From a virus, in IMG/VR virus record IMGVR_UViG_3300042335_000264, positions 1-46,689 of that record: a DNA stretch of 46,689 bases; one strand, written 5' to 3'. Within the stretch, counting starts at the first letter, position 1, and each line of letters opens with the position of its first letter. Below, one piece after another: positions 16,213-21,494 of the stretch. Position numbers and translations under genes: made by a program. The notes under the pieces are model-generated. The model ran no database searches. It was not told the DNA's origin and worked only from the letters and a program-made list of their open reading frames with translations.

Positions 16213-16588
16213 ATATCTTTGGTTTTAAATCTCTCATCCCATCCAACGCTGTTTGCAGCTTCAATTTAGCCGCCTGCCTTTTGGCTTCTGGCAATGTTTC
16301 GTCAGCCACCCATTTTTCAAACAACGCTTTTTGGCTCAAGAACTTCTCCATCATCTTATGCGCCTTCTTCTCGTTAAAGAAGAACTTCCCAAACCCACTG
16401 ATTTCCAAGCTCTTGTGTTGACCTAGCGCCTCATGTGCACTCTGGAACTGGTGATTCACCACAGCCTCTAGCACCTTTTCACTAATCATCATTTTCACAG
16501 CCATTCTCCTAATTAGGTAGTCCTTAACAGAAAGGCTAATAGGCTTATCAGTGAACAAGTCTGATTTCAAGGGTGATGTCATTATCAA
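16127..16588 (-). CDS. IHF/HU-like DNA-binding protein
   Basis: The protein has 153 residues. The first ~90 look like the HU/IHF fold: an N-terminal helical part (VKDYLIRRMAVKMMISEKVL), a second helix and then the family hallmark HKSLEISGFGKFFF, matching the 'G..V.L.GFG.F' strand of IHF. The C-terminal 60 residues are an extra helical, charged extension. IHF-like proteins bend DNA. Genes of this type sit near terminase and portal genes in crAss-like phages, which supports a role in packaging or genome compaction. It overlaps the gene upstream by 41 bases. Confidence 0.7.
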   Translation of the reverse strand: MIMTSPLKSDLFTDKPISLSVKDYLIRRMAVKMMISEKVLEAVVNHQFQSAHEALGQHKSLEISGFGKFFFNEKKAHKMMEKFLSQKALFEKWVADETLPEAKRQAAKLKLQTALDGMRDLKPKIYDSFPNLRGLEEQPNSAQEVEEYNTGDQ

Positions 16589-16898
16589 AATTTAACACGA
16601 TTTGTGGATTCACCTTCACCTTTGTTCCATCCTTCACCAGCACCCCTATCTTCTTGAGCCTAGAAATGATGTTATTTATGGAGGCATTGGTGGTGCCATA
16701 TTTCTCACAGAAATCCTTGCGTATGTTGGCGTAAGATATGTTACCCCTTACAGCAGCAAAGGCTAGGAGCTGTAGTTCCCTTTGTGTCAGCTTTAAATCG
16801 TTTACAGCAGACAGGATGGTATAATACCTCTCCGCTAAGAGGGCATTATCCTTCTCTATTTTCCTAAGCTTCTGTAAAACGATGTTAGTGGTTTTCAT
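16548..16898 (-). CDS. Winged-helix-like protein, first gene of the structural module
   Basis: The protein has 116 residues. A helical N-terminus is followed by a winged-helix-like segment: LTQRELQLLAFAAVRG, then TNASINNIISRLKKIGVLVK as probable recognition helix and wing. It is the first gene behind the strong promoter at 16913-16944, so it is well placed to act as a regulator of the late genes or to bind the phage DNA. A transcription-factor role is inferred from the fold and place. Confidence 0.6.
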   Translation of the reverse strand: MKTTNIVLQKLRKIEKDNALLAERYYTILSAVNDLKLTQRELQLLAFAAVRGNISYANIRKDFCEKYGTTNASINNIISRLKKIGVLVKDGTKVKVNPQIVLNFDNDITLEIRLVH

Positions 16899-16912
16899 AG
16901 ATTTAGTTAGTA

Positions 16913-16944
16913 CAAAGATAGGAACTATTTATAACATATTCAAA
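16913..16944 (-). promoter_or_regulatory. Promoter of the structural (left) module
   Basis: On the minus strand TTTG (16941-16944) is followed by exactly 20 bases and a perfect TATCTTTG (16913-16920). This is a full match to the Bacteroidota consensus TTTG/TAnnTTTG. The first start codon lies 14 bases after the -7 box, so the leader is very short. Confidence 0.75.
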
Positions 16945-17104
16945 TACAATCTTTTACCCTATTGCTATATTATGTCTTATTTCCCTTATCTCTGTCCACC
17001 AGAAGGGGATGAAAAAGCTTATATATAAAGGAAGGAGATATAAGAATAACCCACCCAACCACCCCAAAGTTACAACATCCTCTATATAGATTCCAAATTT
17101 ATTT

Positions 17105-17137
17105 TTTGCACAAGGTAGCGTGAAACACTACTTTATG
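17105..17137 (+). promoter_or_regulatory. Weak candidate promoter for the right (early) module
   Basis: TTTG (17105-17108) is followed by 20 bases and TACTTTATG (17129-17137). The -7 box lacks one base compared with TAnnTTTR. It is the best forward match in the divergent region. A transcript from here would carry the parS-like site and the G/C-tracts in its leader. Confidence 0.3.
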
Positions 17138-17185
17138 CAAAATTCTACTATACCCCTATGTCCATATAAACACTCCCCCCTACCA

Positions 17186-17201
17186 GGTTTCACGTGGAAC
17201 A
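17186..17201. promoter_or_regulatory. parS-like centromere site
   Basis: GGTTTCACGTGGAACA matches the bacterial ParB-binding palindrome family TGTTYCACGTGRAACA at 15 of 16 positions, differing only in the outermost base. Its 14-base core is intact. Such sites are normally bound by chromosomal ParB. No parA or parB gene is seen in this window. The site sits in the divergent region between the two gene modules. Confidence 0.6.
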
Positions 17202-17346
17202 AGCCCCCCTGGTAAACTAACCTATTGAAAATCAATTGTGTGCATGGGAGGGGAGGGTACTTCCAACCAATACCCCTCTTATAATTTGCAAAGTTGGGGG
17301 TGCCCCCGCACCTTCGACAATTATTAATCACTTAAACTTTTGTAAA

Positions 17347-17775
17347 ATGCCAGTAGCATTTAAAAAGTATCAGCGTGACACTACCGAGGTTAAGGAACTC
17401 GGTACTGTCAAAACCCTTGCAGGCAAGGGCGGTCGTGTAAAGTTCTTAAGAAAGAACTTTAAAGACAAGAGCAAGCAAGTTGCTCTCATTGTTGAGCGGA
17501 AAGACGGTGCTTCCGCTGTAATTCCCTGTTCAGTACAAGTTAGTCAACTTGTCCGTGAAGCAGAGATTACGATGCCTCAACTCATTGGACTACAAGTCAT
17601 TGAGTTTGACCATCGCGATAAAGTTGACCCTAAAACAGGTAAACCTGTTCGGGTTGCTGTTATCGCTGCACCACAGGGTGGTGGCATTCAGGAATTCAAC
17701 ACTGACGAGTTGCAAGCAGAAGCTTTGGAACTGTCAGCAGAATTCCTGCCAGAAGGTTTGGTTACACTTGCGTGA
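17347..17775 (+). CDS. First early protein, function unknown
   Basis: The start is ATG 17347, giving 142 residues (MPVAFKKYQRDTTEVKELG). An upstream extension of the frame runs through the G-rich leader and is not credible. The N-terminal half is basic (GKGGRVKFLRKNFKDKSKQV) and beta-like, and the C-terminus is acidic. Codon choice (CGT, GGC, GGT, CTC) is more 'optimised' than in the small genes that follow, suggesting strong expression. Alone before a perfect terminator, it is a monocistronic unit. No family recognised. A nucleic-acid-binding protein would fit. Confidence 0.75.
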   Translation: MPVAFKKYQRDTTEVKELGTVKTLAGKGGRVKFLRKNFKDKSKQVALIVERKDGASAVIPCSVQVSQLVREAEITMPQLIGLQVIEFDHRDKVDPKTGKPVRVAVIAAPQGGGIQEFNTDELQAEALELSAEFLPEGLVTLA

Positions 17776-17797
17776 TAACCAATTCCTTCTGATAAGA

Positions 17798-17832
17798 AGA
17801 AAAAGGGACACAAATCCCTTTTTCTCTTATAT
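17798..17832 (+). terminator. Intrinsic terminator after first early gene
   Basis: A perfect 10-bp stem (AGAAAAAGGG at 17798-17807 with CCCTTTTTCT at 17816-17825, 8-base loop) has its T-tract inside the 3' arm. It lies 22 bases after the stop codon. The A/T symmetry means it could also act on the other strand. Confidence 0.75.
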
Positions 17833-17902
17833 ATATCTGCTACCTGAACACCGAAAACCAACGAAACACTGTTATAACTGATTGTGTTTCAGTGTGTTAG
17901 AG

Positions 17903-18076
17903 AGTGGTTGTGTGACCCATCACCACTTATAAGGGGTAAAACCAGACATCACTAAAACGCATGTCTACAGAGAATATATATAGCATTAAATGTCTCTCTG
18001 GAAGCAAAATAATCGTCAACTGTAGTAAATATGCACGTTAGGGTTATTATGGCTATACAACACTGAGAGACATTTA
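17903..18076 (+). ncRNA. Candidate structured RNA, element A with upstream hairpins
   Basis: Within the 430-base gap 17776-18205 there is no gene. Two hairpins come first: AGTGGT/ACCACT (17903-17927) and AGACAT/ATGTCT (17944-17966). Then follows a perfect 12-bp inverted repeat, TAAATGTCTCTC (17987-17998) with GAGAGACATTTA (18065-18076), closing a 66-base interior and followed by TTTTATT as in a terminator. The strand is assumed from the T-rich end and neighbouring genes. Confidence 0.4.
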
Positions 18077-18084
18077 TTTTATTA

Positions 18085-18182
18085 CTAGCAGGTGTTAGGG
18101 CTAGTGCGTTCTATGTATACAGTATATACCATGTGAGAGGGTACAGTCTGCATCATCACGTCAGACATACTGGTATACATAG
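18085..18182 (+). ncRNA. Candidate structured RNA, unit 1 (CTAGC hairpin plus long stem)
   Basis: A hairpin CTAGC/GCTAG (18085-18104, 10-base loop) is followed 6 bases later by a perfect 10-bp stem, CTATGTATAC (18111-18120) with GTATACATAG (18173-18182). The 52-base interior holds a further GTCTG/CAGAC hairpin. The same order of elements recurs at 18513-18615. It ends 23 bases before the next start codon. Confidence 0.45.
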
Positions 18183-18205
18183 AGGTCACCAAAAAAACGA
18201 TTGTT

Positions 18206-18484
18206 ATGACAAAGACAGAGTTATTCAAGCTTATAGTTGATACATCTAGTGAGCTTGAAGAAGCCAAAGCTGAGATTAATAATGCCTCAGCACCAAGAGT
18301 TACCTATTCAGATATAGAAGATGTCAGCGATAGATATCAGTCTGCATTGGAATATCAATGGTGGTTAAGGGACCAAACAGAGCTCATAGAGCATTTACAG
18401 AACCGTTTGGATGATCTAAGGGCTCAAATGGATAACTATGAGCACAAGGGGTATGAATTTGTTGTTGTTAATAAGAGCCTGTAA
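18206..18484 (+). CDS. Early hypothetical protein, coiled-coil
   Basis: The protein has 92 residues, almost entirely helical and acidic: LIVDTSSELEEAKAEINNAS early and IEHLQNRLDDLRAQMDNYEH late, with heptad-like spacing. The last residues form a short strand (YEFVVVNK). The stop codon lies inside the loop of a terminator hairpin. No function recognised. It lies between the two structured RNA units. Confidence 0.7.
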   Translation: MTKTELFKLIVDTSSELEEAKAEINNASAPRVTYSDIEDVSDRYQSALEYQWWLRDQTELIEHLQNRLDDLRAQMDNYEHKGYEFVVVNKSL

Positions 18485-18500
18485 CAGGGCTCTTTTGTTT
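18473..18500 (+). terminator. Terminator overlapping the stop codon
   Basis: AAGAGCC (18473-18479) pairs with GGCTCTT (18488-18494) around an 8-base loop that contains the TAA stop codon (18482-18484). The stem is followed by TTG and TTTT. Ribosomes at the stop could open this hairpin, coupling termination to translation. Confidence 0.65.
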
Positions 18501-18512
18501 TAATGCACCATC

Positions 18513-18615
18513 CTAGCTTCCCAAGGGCTAGCGGTTGTAATAGATGAACAGTGAGATATCGTTACACAATACAGACTATGCTAGACATAGGAACTTGTGT
18601 TATATCTATTACAAC
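18513..18615 (+). ncRNA. Candidate structured RNA, unit 2 (CTAGC hairpin plus long stem)
   Basis: A CTAGC/GCTAG hairpin (18513-18531, 9-base loop) is followed by a perfect 12-bp stem, GTTGTAATAGAT (18534-18545) with ATCTATTACAAC (18604-18615). The interior has its own two-step hairpin: ACACAA (18564-18569) with TTGTGT (18595-18600), and CTATG (18576-18580) with CATAG (18586-18590). The order matches unit 1 but the stem sequences differ, as expected for conserved RNA structure rather than copied DNA. Confidence 0.5.
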
Positions 18616-18670
18616 TGAGTGCAGAGGGAAACATTAACCGTGGTTTCTTTACTGAAAAACGCATAACTAA

Positions 18671-18734
18671 AACAAAAGCTGCTAGAGTTAAATACGGATG
18701 CATACGTAAGGCATATGTCTGTAACAGCTTTGTT
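18671..18734 (+). ncRNA. Candidate structured RNA, element D
   Basis: AACAAAAGCTG (18671-18681) pairs with CAGCTTTGTT (18725-18734) with one bulged A. The interior contains ATGC/GCAT pairing. It is the last fold in the 332-base gap 18485-18816, which holds no gene. The remaining ~80 bases to the next start show nothing I can name. Confidence 0.3.
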
Positions 18735-18816
18735 TATTGAACCTTCATAAAAACGGAAATCAATCAGAGTTGTAGGTTCTGTAGATTAAACAGTTAATAT
18801 ATTAAATAAATTTGTT

Positions 18817-19086
18817 ATGAGTACAAACAACAAACATCTGTTCATATTTGACAATTCAATATGGACAGACGGGGCTATACTATCTATGCCTAATGGGGAT
18901 GTGATGGATTTTGGTAAATGTGCAGGCTTACATTGTAAGTTTAGGCTTATTGTATTTCCTACAATAGATCCTCAATATATAGAAGATTATATTAATCAGA
19001 AGCTTATTGGATATGATAAGCAGATGGTTATCAACATAGTATCCTTAATAAACAATTACGTTAACAATTTAAAACAAAAAAGATGA
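18817..19086 (+). CDS. Early hypothetical protein
   Basis: The protein has 89 residues (MSTNNKHLFIFDNSIWTDGA at the start). The N-terminal half is beta-rich with GKCAGLHCKF, and the C-terminal half is helical (DKQMVINIVSLINNYVNNL). It overlaps the next gene by 4 bases. No motif recognised. It lies in the early cluster of small genes that usually modify host functions. Confidence 0.65.
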   Translation: MSTNNKHLFIFDNSIWTDGAILSMPNGDVMDFGKCAGLHCKFRLIVFPTIDPQYIEDYINQKLIGYDKQMVINIVSLINNYVNNLKQKR

Positions 19087-19403
19087 AACGTCAGCTTTTG
19101 GTAGAATTGGGCCTTGTATTGCCCAGATTGGTAAATGGTAGAGTGTGTGTAGTGGATGAAGAAAACTACACTTACCAAACTATTGCAATTGGTAGATACA
19201 CCTATCTTAATCCAAACAATTGGAATCCAGAGGATTATGCAGTTCTTACAACACCTAAATACAGATGTGTTGTAATGGCAAAACCATCTGATAAAGAGAG
19301 CTATTTGGTTAATAAAATGTATAGGAACATGCGTGGTCAGGATAGTGTATATCTTTCAAAGGACTATGCTAATACACAACATTTTGATGGATATAGTTTG
19401 TGA
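19083..19403 (+). CDS. Early hypothetical protein
   Basis: The protein has 106 residues, basic at the N-terminus and rich in Tyr and Asn, with YTYLNPNNWNPEDYAVL. The start overlaps the stop of the upstream gene (4 bases), so the two are translationally coupled. No membrane segment or enzyme motif is seen. Confidence 0.65.
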   Translation: MKRQLLVELGLVLPRLVNGRVCVVDEENYTYQTIAIGRYTYLNPNNWNPEDYAVLTTPKYRCVVMAKPSDKESYLVNKMYRNMRGQDSVYLSKDYANTQHFDGYSL

Positions 19404-19425
19404 TTATAACCTTTGCAGGACTTTA

Positions 19426-19456
19426 TCTATTAGACGTCATATAATAGAGGCTTTTT
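19426..19456 (+). terminator. Weak hairpin terminator
   Basis: TCTATTA (19426-19432) pairs with TAATAGA (19442-19448) and GGCTTTTT follows. The stem is A/T-rich. Together with the following leader it separates the genes ending at 19403 and starting at 19519. Confidence 0.4.
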
Positions 19457-19483
19457 GGTGATGCAAAACCATATTTTTTTTCT

Positions 19484-19518
19484 AATTCCTTAGTAATCAA
19501 TCACTTAAAACGATTTCT
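19484..19518 (+). repeat. Recurrent early-gene leader, copy 1
   Basis: AATTCCTTAGTAATCAATCA followed by CTTAAAACGATTTCT runs straight to the ATG at 19519. The same leader core occurs before 19712 and 20130 (nearly identical) and, more diverged, before 17347 and 23614. Confidence 0.5.
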
Positions 19519-19677
19519 ATGACATTTGAAGAAGCAAAAGATATGTATATGTTACATAGCATATCTCCAGAACTTACATGCACATGTGATGAGCTTCATA
19601 TGTGTCAGCAGTGTTCAGAAGACTTGAAGAACGAGTGTGATTTAAACTCGTTTGAATGTCAGTCACCTGAACAATAA
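19519..19677 (+). CDS. Small Cys-rich early protein
   Basis: The 52-residue frame runs from ATG 19519 to TAA 19677 and contains CTCDELHMCQQC, that is CxC plus CxxC, with one more Cys pair behind it. It has the recurrent leader in front and the next copy of the leader directly behind, so the boundaries are well marked. Zinc binding is likely. Function unknown. Confidence 0.6.
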   Translation: MTFEEAKDMYMLHSISPELTCTCDELHMCQQCSEDLKNECDLNSFECQSPEQ

Positions 19678-19711
19678 ATCCTTATTAATCAACAATTTAA
19701 AACGATTTGCT
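19677..19711 (+). repeat. Recurrent early-gene leader, copy 2
   Basis: It contains TTATTAATCAACAATTTAAA, identical over at least 20 bases to copy 3, then ACGATTTGCT and the ATG at 19712. It begins at the stop codon of the upstream gene. Confidence 0.55.
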
Positions 19712-20074
19712 ATGAAATTAGAACTTATTCGTAATGCTGACAATAAGATTGTTGGCTACAAGCTTCTTAAAGAGGCTACAGATGACACATTTGCCATTGA
19801 ATATGTTAGAGATATGATATTCTTTGGAATGGATGAGTGGGAGCTCACATATGATGGTAGAACAACAGATGATAATAATAACACTGTTGAGCTTAGATGG
19901 GCTACAAGAGAGCATAAAAGAAGGAAAAAAGAAGAAGAGGATGCAGGGTATGAAATGAGAAGGCCTTTATACGGTCATATTAGACAATATGAGCCTGATA
20001 ATAGATCCATCTATGGAATGCCGCATGAGGAATTGGTAGAACTGGCTGAAAAGTATGGTTATAAGAGCTCTTAA
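19712..20074 (+). CDS. Early hypothetical protein
   Basis: ATG 19712 gives 120 residues (MKLELIRNADNKIVGYKLLK). The frame is open further upstream only because the leader happens to lack stops. The middle is beta-rich with YDGRTTDDNNNTVELRWATR, followed by a very basic stretch (REHKRRKKEEEDAG) and an acidic helical end. It looks like a small nucleic-acid-associated protein, but no family is recognised. The stop lies inside a terminator hairpin. Confidence 0.7.
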   Translation: MKLELIRNADNKIVGYKLLKEATDDTFAIEYVRDMIFFGMDEWELTYDGRTTDDNNNTVELRWATREHKRRKKEEEDAGYEMRRPLYGHIRQYEPDNRSIYGMPHEELVELAEKYGYKSS

Positions 20075-20088
20075 TTGAGCTCTTTTTT
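20063..20088 (+). terminator. Terminator containing the stop codon
   Basis: AAGAGCTC (20063-20070) pairs perfectly with GAGCTCTT (20077-20084) around TTAATT, and TTTT follows. The stop codon is in the loop. The recurrent leader starts only 6 bases later. Confidence 0.7.
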
Positions 20089-20093
20089 CATAT

Positions 20094-20129
20094 AATTCCT
20101 TATTAATCAACAATTTAAATTCATTTAAC
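20094..20129 (+). repeat. Recurrent early-gene leader, copy 3
   Basis: AATTCC followed by TTATTAATCAACAATTTAAA and TTCATTTAAC runs to the ATG at 20130. Because a terminator ends at 20088, this leader must either be read through, contain its own start of transcription, or serve translation. Confidence 0.55.
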
Positions 20130-20330
20130 ATGGTTGCACTCGCACTTTTTATTATCGTTGTGTGGACGCTAATGTTCACATTGGCCATCAGTAGAATGAG
20201 TGGTATTAATATTCGCTCAACATGGCAAGTTGTAGGCTTCTTTATTATTGCACCTCTCCTTAACATCGTTGTTCTCATTGGATGGGGTATAACAGGATGG
20301 ATAAACGAAGACTGGGAAGATTTAATATAA
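20130..20330 (+). CDS. Small membrane protein with two transmembrane segments
   Basis: The protein has 66 residues. There are two hydrophobic segments, roughly residues 2-21 (LALFIIVVWTLMFTLAIS) and 33-55 (VVGFFIIAPLLNIVVLIGWG), with a short polar loop and an acidic C-terminus. It is an inner-membrane protein, perhaps acting on superinfection, lysis timing or host membrane proteins. The sequence does not tell which. Confidence 0.7.
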   Translation: MVALALFIIVVWTLMFTLAISRMSGINIRSTWQVVGFFIIAPLLNIVVLIGWGITGWINEDWEDLI

Positions 20331-20351
20331 ACAATTTAAAATCAACGTATT

Positions 20352-20516
20352 ATGGCAAATTTGTATCATTCAGAGCACGATGAGGCTCTAATCACCTATC
20401 CACTTCCTCTTAAAGAGCGAGATGGTAAGAAATTATGGATCATTAATGGCTATCGCGTATGGGCTGAAAACTATGAACAAGCCCTTGAACTAGCAGCCAT
20501 GATAGATGCATTCTAA
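20352..20516 (+). CDS. Small early hypothetical protein
   Basis: A 54-residue frame from ATG 20352 to TAA 20516 encodes MANLYHSEHDEALITYPLPL and ends in a helix (YEQALELAAMIDAF). It has an A/T-rich leader (AACAATTTAAAATCAACG) and a good terminator behind it. No motif recognised. Confidence 0.6.
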   Translation: MANLYHSEHDEALITYPLPLKERDGKKLWIINGYRVWAENYEQALELAAMIDAF

Positions 20517-20541
20517 GTTTTCATAAGCAAGCGTTTAGGTC

Positions 20542-20576
20542 GGGTCTGTGTTTCTACACTGGACCCTTTATTTTTT
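20542..20576 (+). terminator. Intrinsic terminator with GTGT-TTCT-ACAC loop
   Basis: GGGTC/GACCC closes an inner GTGT/ACAC stem with loop TTCT. The T-tract TTTATTTTTT follows. The same inner hairpin design occurs at 46139-46172. Confidence 0.75.
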
Positions 20577-20596
20577 AACTAATTCAATCAACAAAC

Positions 20597-20746
20597 ATGG
20601 AAAAGATAGCAAAAATAGTTGTACTAATGATTGTCCTTCTGGCAGTGATTGGTGGTCTCATGTCTTGTGCAACCAATGGATATGGGTGCAAAGGCAGAGC
20701 TAAAGAGCCTACGGGCACTGTTGGAAAGAAATGGAAAGCTTATTGA
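20597..20746 (+). CDS. Small phage lipoprotein
   Basis: A 49-residue frame from ATG 20597 to TGA 20746 has a signal peptide (MEKIAKIVVLMIVLLAVIGG) and a lipobox LMSC. The mature part starts CATNGYGCKGRAKEP and is basic. Lipidation at the Cys would anchor it in the cell envelope. Small phage lipoproteins often block receptors or DNA entry of later phages (superinfection exclusion). That role is inference. The gene has its own leader and terminator. Confidence 0.7.
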   Translation: MEKIAKIVVLMIVLLAVIGGLMSCATNGYGCKGRAKEPTGTVGKKWKAY

Positions 20747-20776
20747 AGATTTGACGAGTTGGGTTACTAAGGATGA

Positions 20777-20811
20777 AGGACAGCCTTGAAATATAGGCTG
20801 CTCCTTTTTTT
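20777..20811 (+). terminator. Intrinsic terminator after lipoprotein gene
   Basis: AGGACAGCCT (20777-20786) pairs with AGGCTG-C-TCCT (20795-20805, one bulged C) and seven Ts follow. The next start codon is 22 bases downstream. Confidence 0.75.
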
Positions 20812-20832
20812 AAAACAAACAAAACAACGTAT

Positions 20833-21246
20833 ATGAAAAAATTAACATGTCTTCTATTAGGGATGATTATCACCCTCAGCTCATTTGCTCAGCTTGATAG
20901 AGCTTATTCAATGCAAGTGGCTAAATATAATCAAGTGACAGGTGCTTGGACATGGAGTCAAACTAAAGATGTTGATCTTAGGTTCACCTTTGAAGGTAGC
21001 TATATAAGAATACACGATGAGTATGGCACAAGACTATGGACCTATGAGGATTTGGGAGAAACTGGTGGCTATGATGATGATGGTGATTCCTACAAGAAAC
21101 ACGTATGGAATGCATATGATGAAAAGAATAGAAAATGTAGGTTTACAATGCTGTGGTACACCAACGGTATAAAGCTAGTTACATACACTGTGCAATATGG
21201 TGATTATGCCTTCAGATACTACATATCAACCAATCCATCTTTGTAA
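20833..21246 (+). CDS. Secreted protein with signal peptide
   Basis: The protein has 137 residues. The N-terminus MKKLTCLLLGMIITLSSFAQ is a typical signal peptide, with the SxA-Q cleavage site common in Bacteroidota. The mature part is beta-rich and aromatic (WTWSQTKDVDLRFTFEGSYI), with an acidic DDDGDSYKK loop, and looks like a small beta-sandwich. Export to the periplasm or surface suggests an envelope function, such as exclusion. A host-derived origin is possible. Confidence 0.75.
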   Translation: MKKLTCLLLGMIITLSSFAQLDRAYSMQVAKYNQVTGAWTWSQTKDVDLRFTFEGSYIRIHDEYGTRLWTYEDLGETGGYDDDGDSYKKHVWNAYDEKNRKCRFTMLWYTNGIKLVTYTVQYGDYAFRYYISTNPSL

Positions 21247-21274
21247 TTTTATACACTTTTTCAAACAAATAATT

Positions 21275-21493
21275 ATGGTAGGAACAATCTTTAGAAAACA
21301 CGTAGAAAGACATGAAATGGGCACTGCTGGTAAGTCTATGTATCAAGACTGGAAGGTGGTAGCTGATTTGGGTAATGACATCTACAGCTGTGTGCGTGTA
21401 GATAGTACAAATGATCCTTTGGGTACAGCTAGTCCTCAGAAGCGTACATTCAAAGGGTCTGACATTCAAAAACACCTCAAAAACAAACAGTGA
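21275..21493 (+). CDS. Early hypothetical protein
   Basis: The start is ATG 21275 (MVGTIFRKHVERHEMGTAGK), giving 72 residues. The longer frame upstream overlaps the previous gene and is not needed. It is basic and strand-rich, ending SDIQKHLKNKQ. The next gene starts 2 bases after the stop. Function unknown. Confidence 0.65.
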   Translation: MVGTIFRKHVERHEMGTAGKSMYQDWKVVADLGNDIYSCVRVDSTNDPLGTASPQKRTFKGSDIQKHLKNKQ

Positions 21494-21494
21494 T

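Larger units (their letters stand above)
16945..17346. other. Divergent non-coding region between left and right modules (possible origin)
   Basis: No convincing gene lies here. The stretch holds a CTTATAT/ATATAAG inverted repeat near 17014-17040, an A/T-rich part to 17110, then unusual C- and G-tracts (CCCCCC near 17175, GGGAGGGGAGGG near 17250, GGGGG near 17297). Two nested inverted repeats surround the parS-like site: CGTGAAAC (17119-17126) with GTTTCACG (17187-17194), and TACCAGG (17181-17187) with CCTGGTA (17208-17214). Transcription leaves in both directions. An origin of replication or partition locus is a reasonable guess. Confidence 0.5.

Noticed and set aside
17128-17331. Minus-strand frame of 67 codons with CRRCGG
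   Set aside because: It runs through G/C-tracts and the inverted repeats of the divergent region, has no promoter or leader, and its composition is determined by the tracts.
17236-17346. N-terminal extension of the first early gene
   Set aside because: The extension crosses the G-rich leader and the recurrent A/T leader. The ATG at 17347 has the normal leader distance.
18807-18814. TAAATTTG as a -7 promoter box before 18817
   Set aside because: It ends two bases before the start codon, and no TTTG stands 20 bases upstream.
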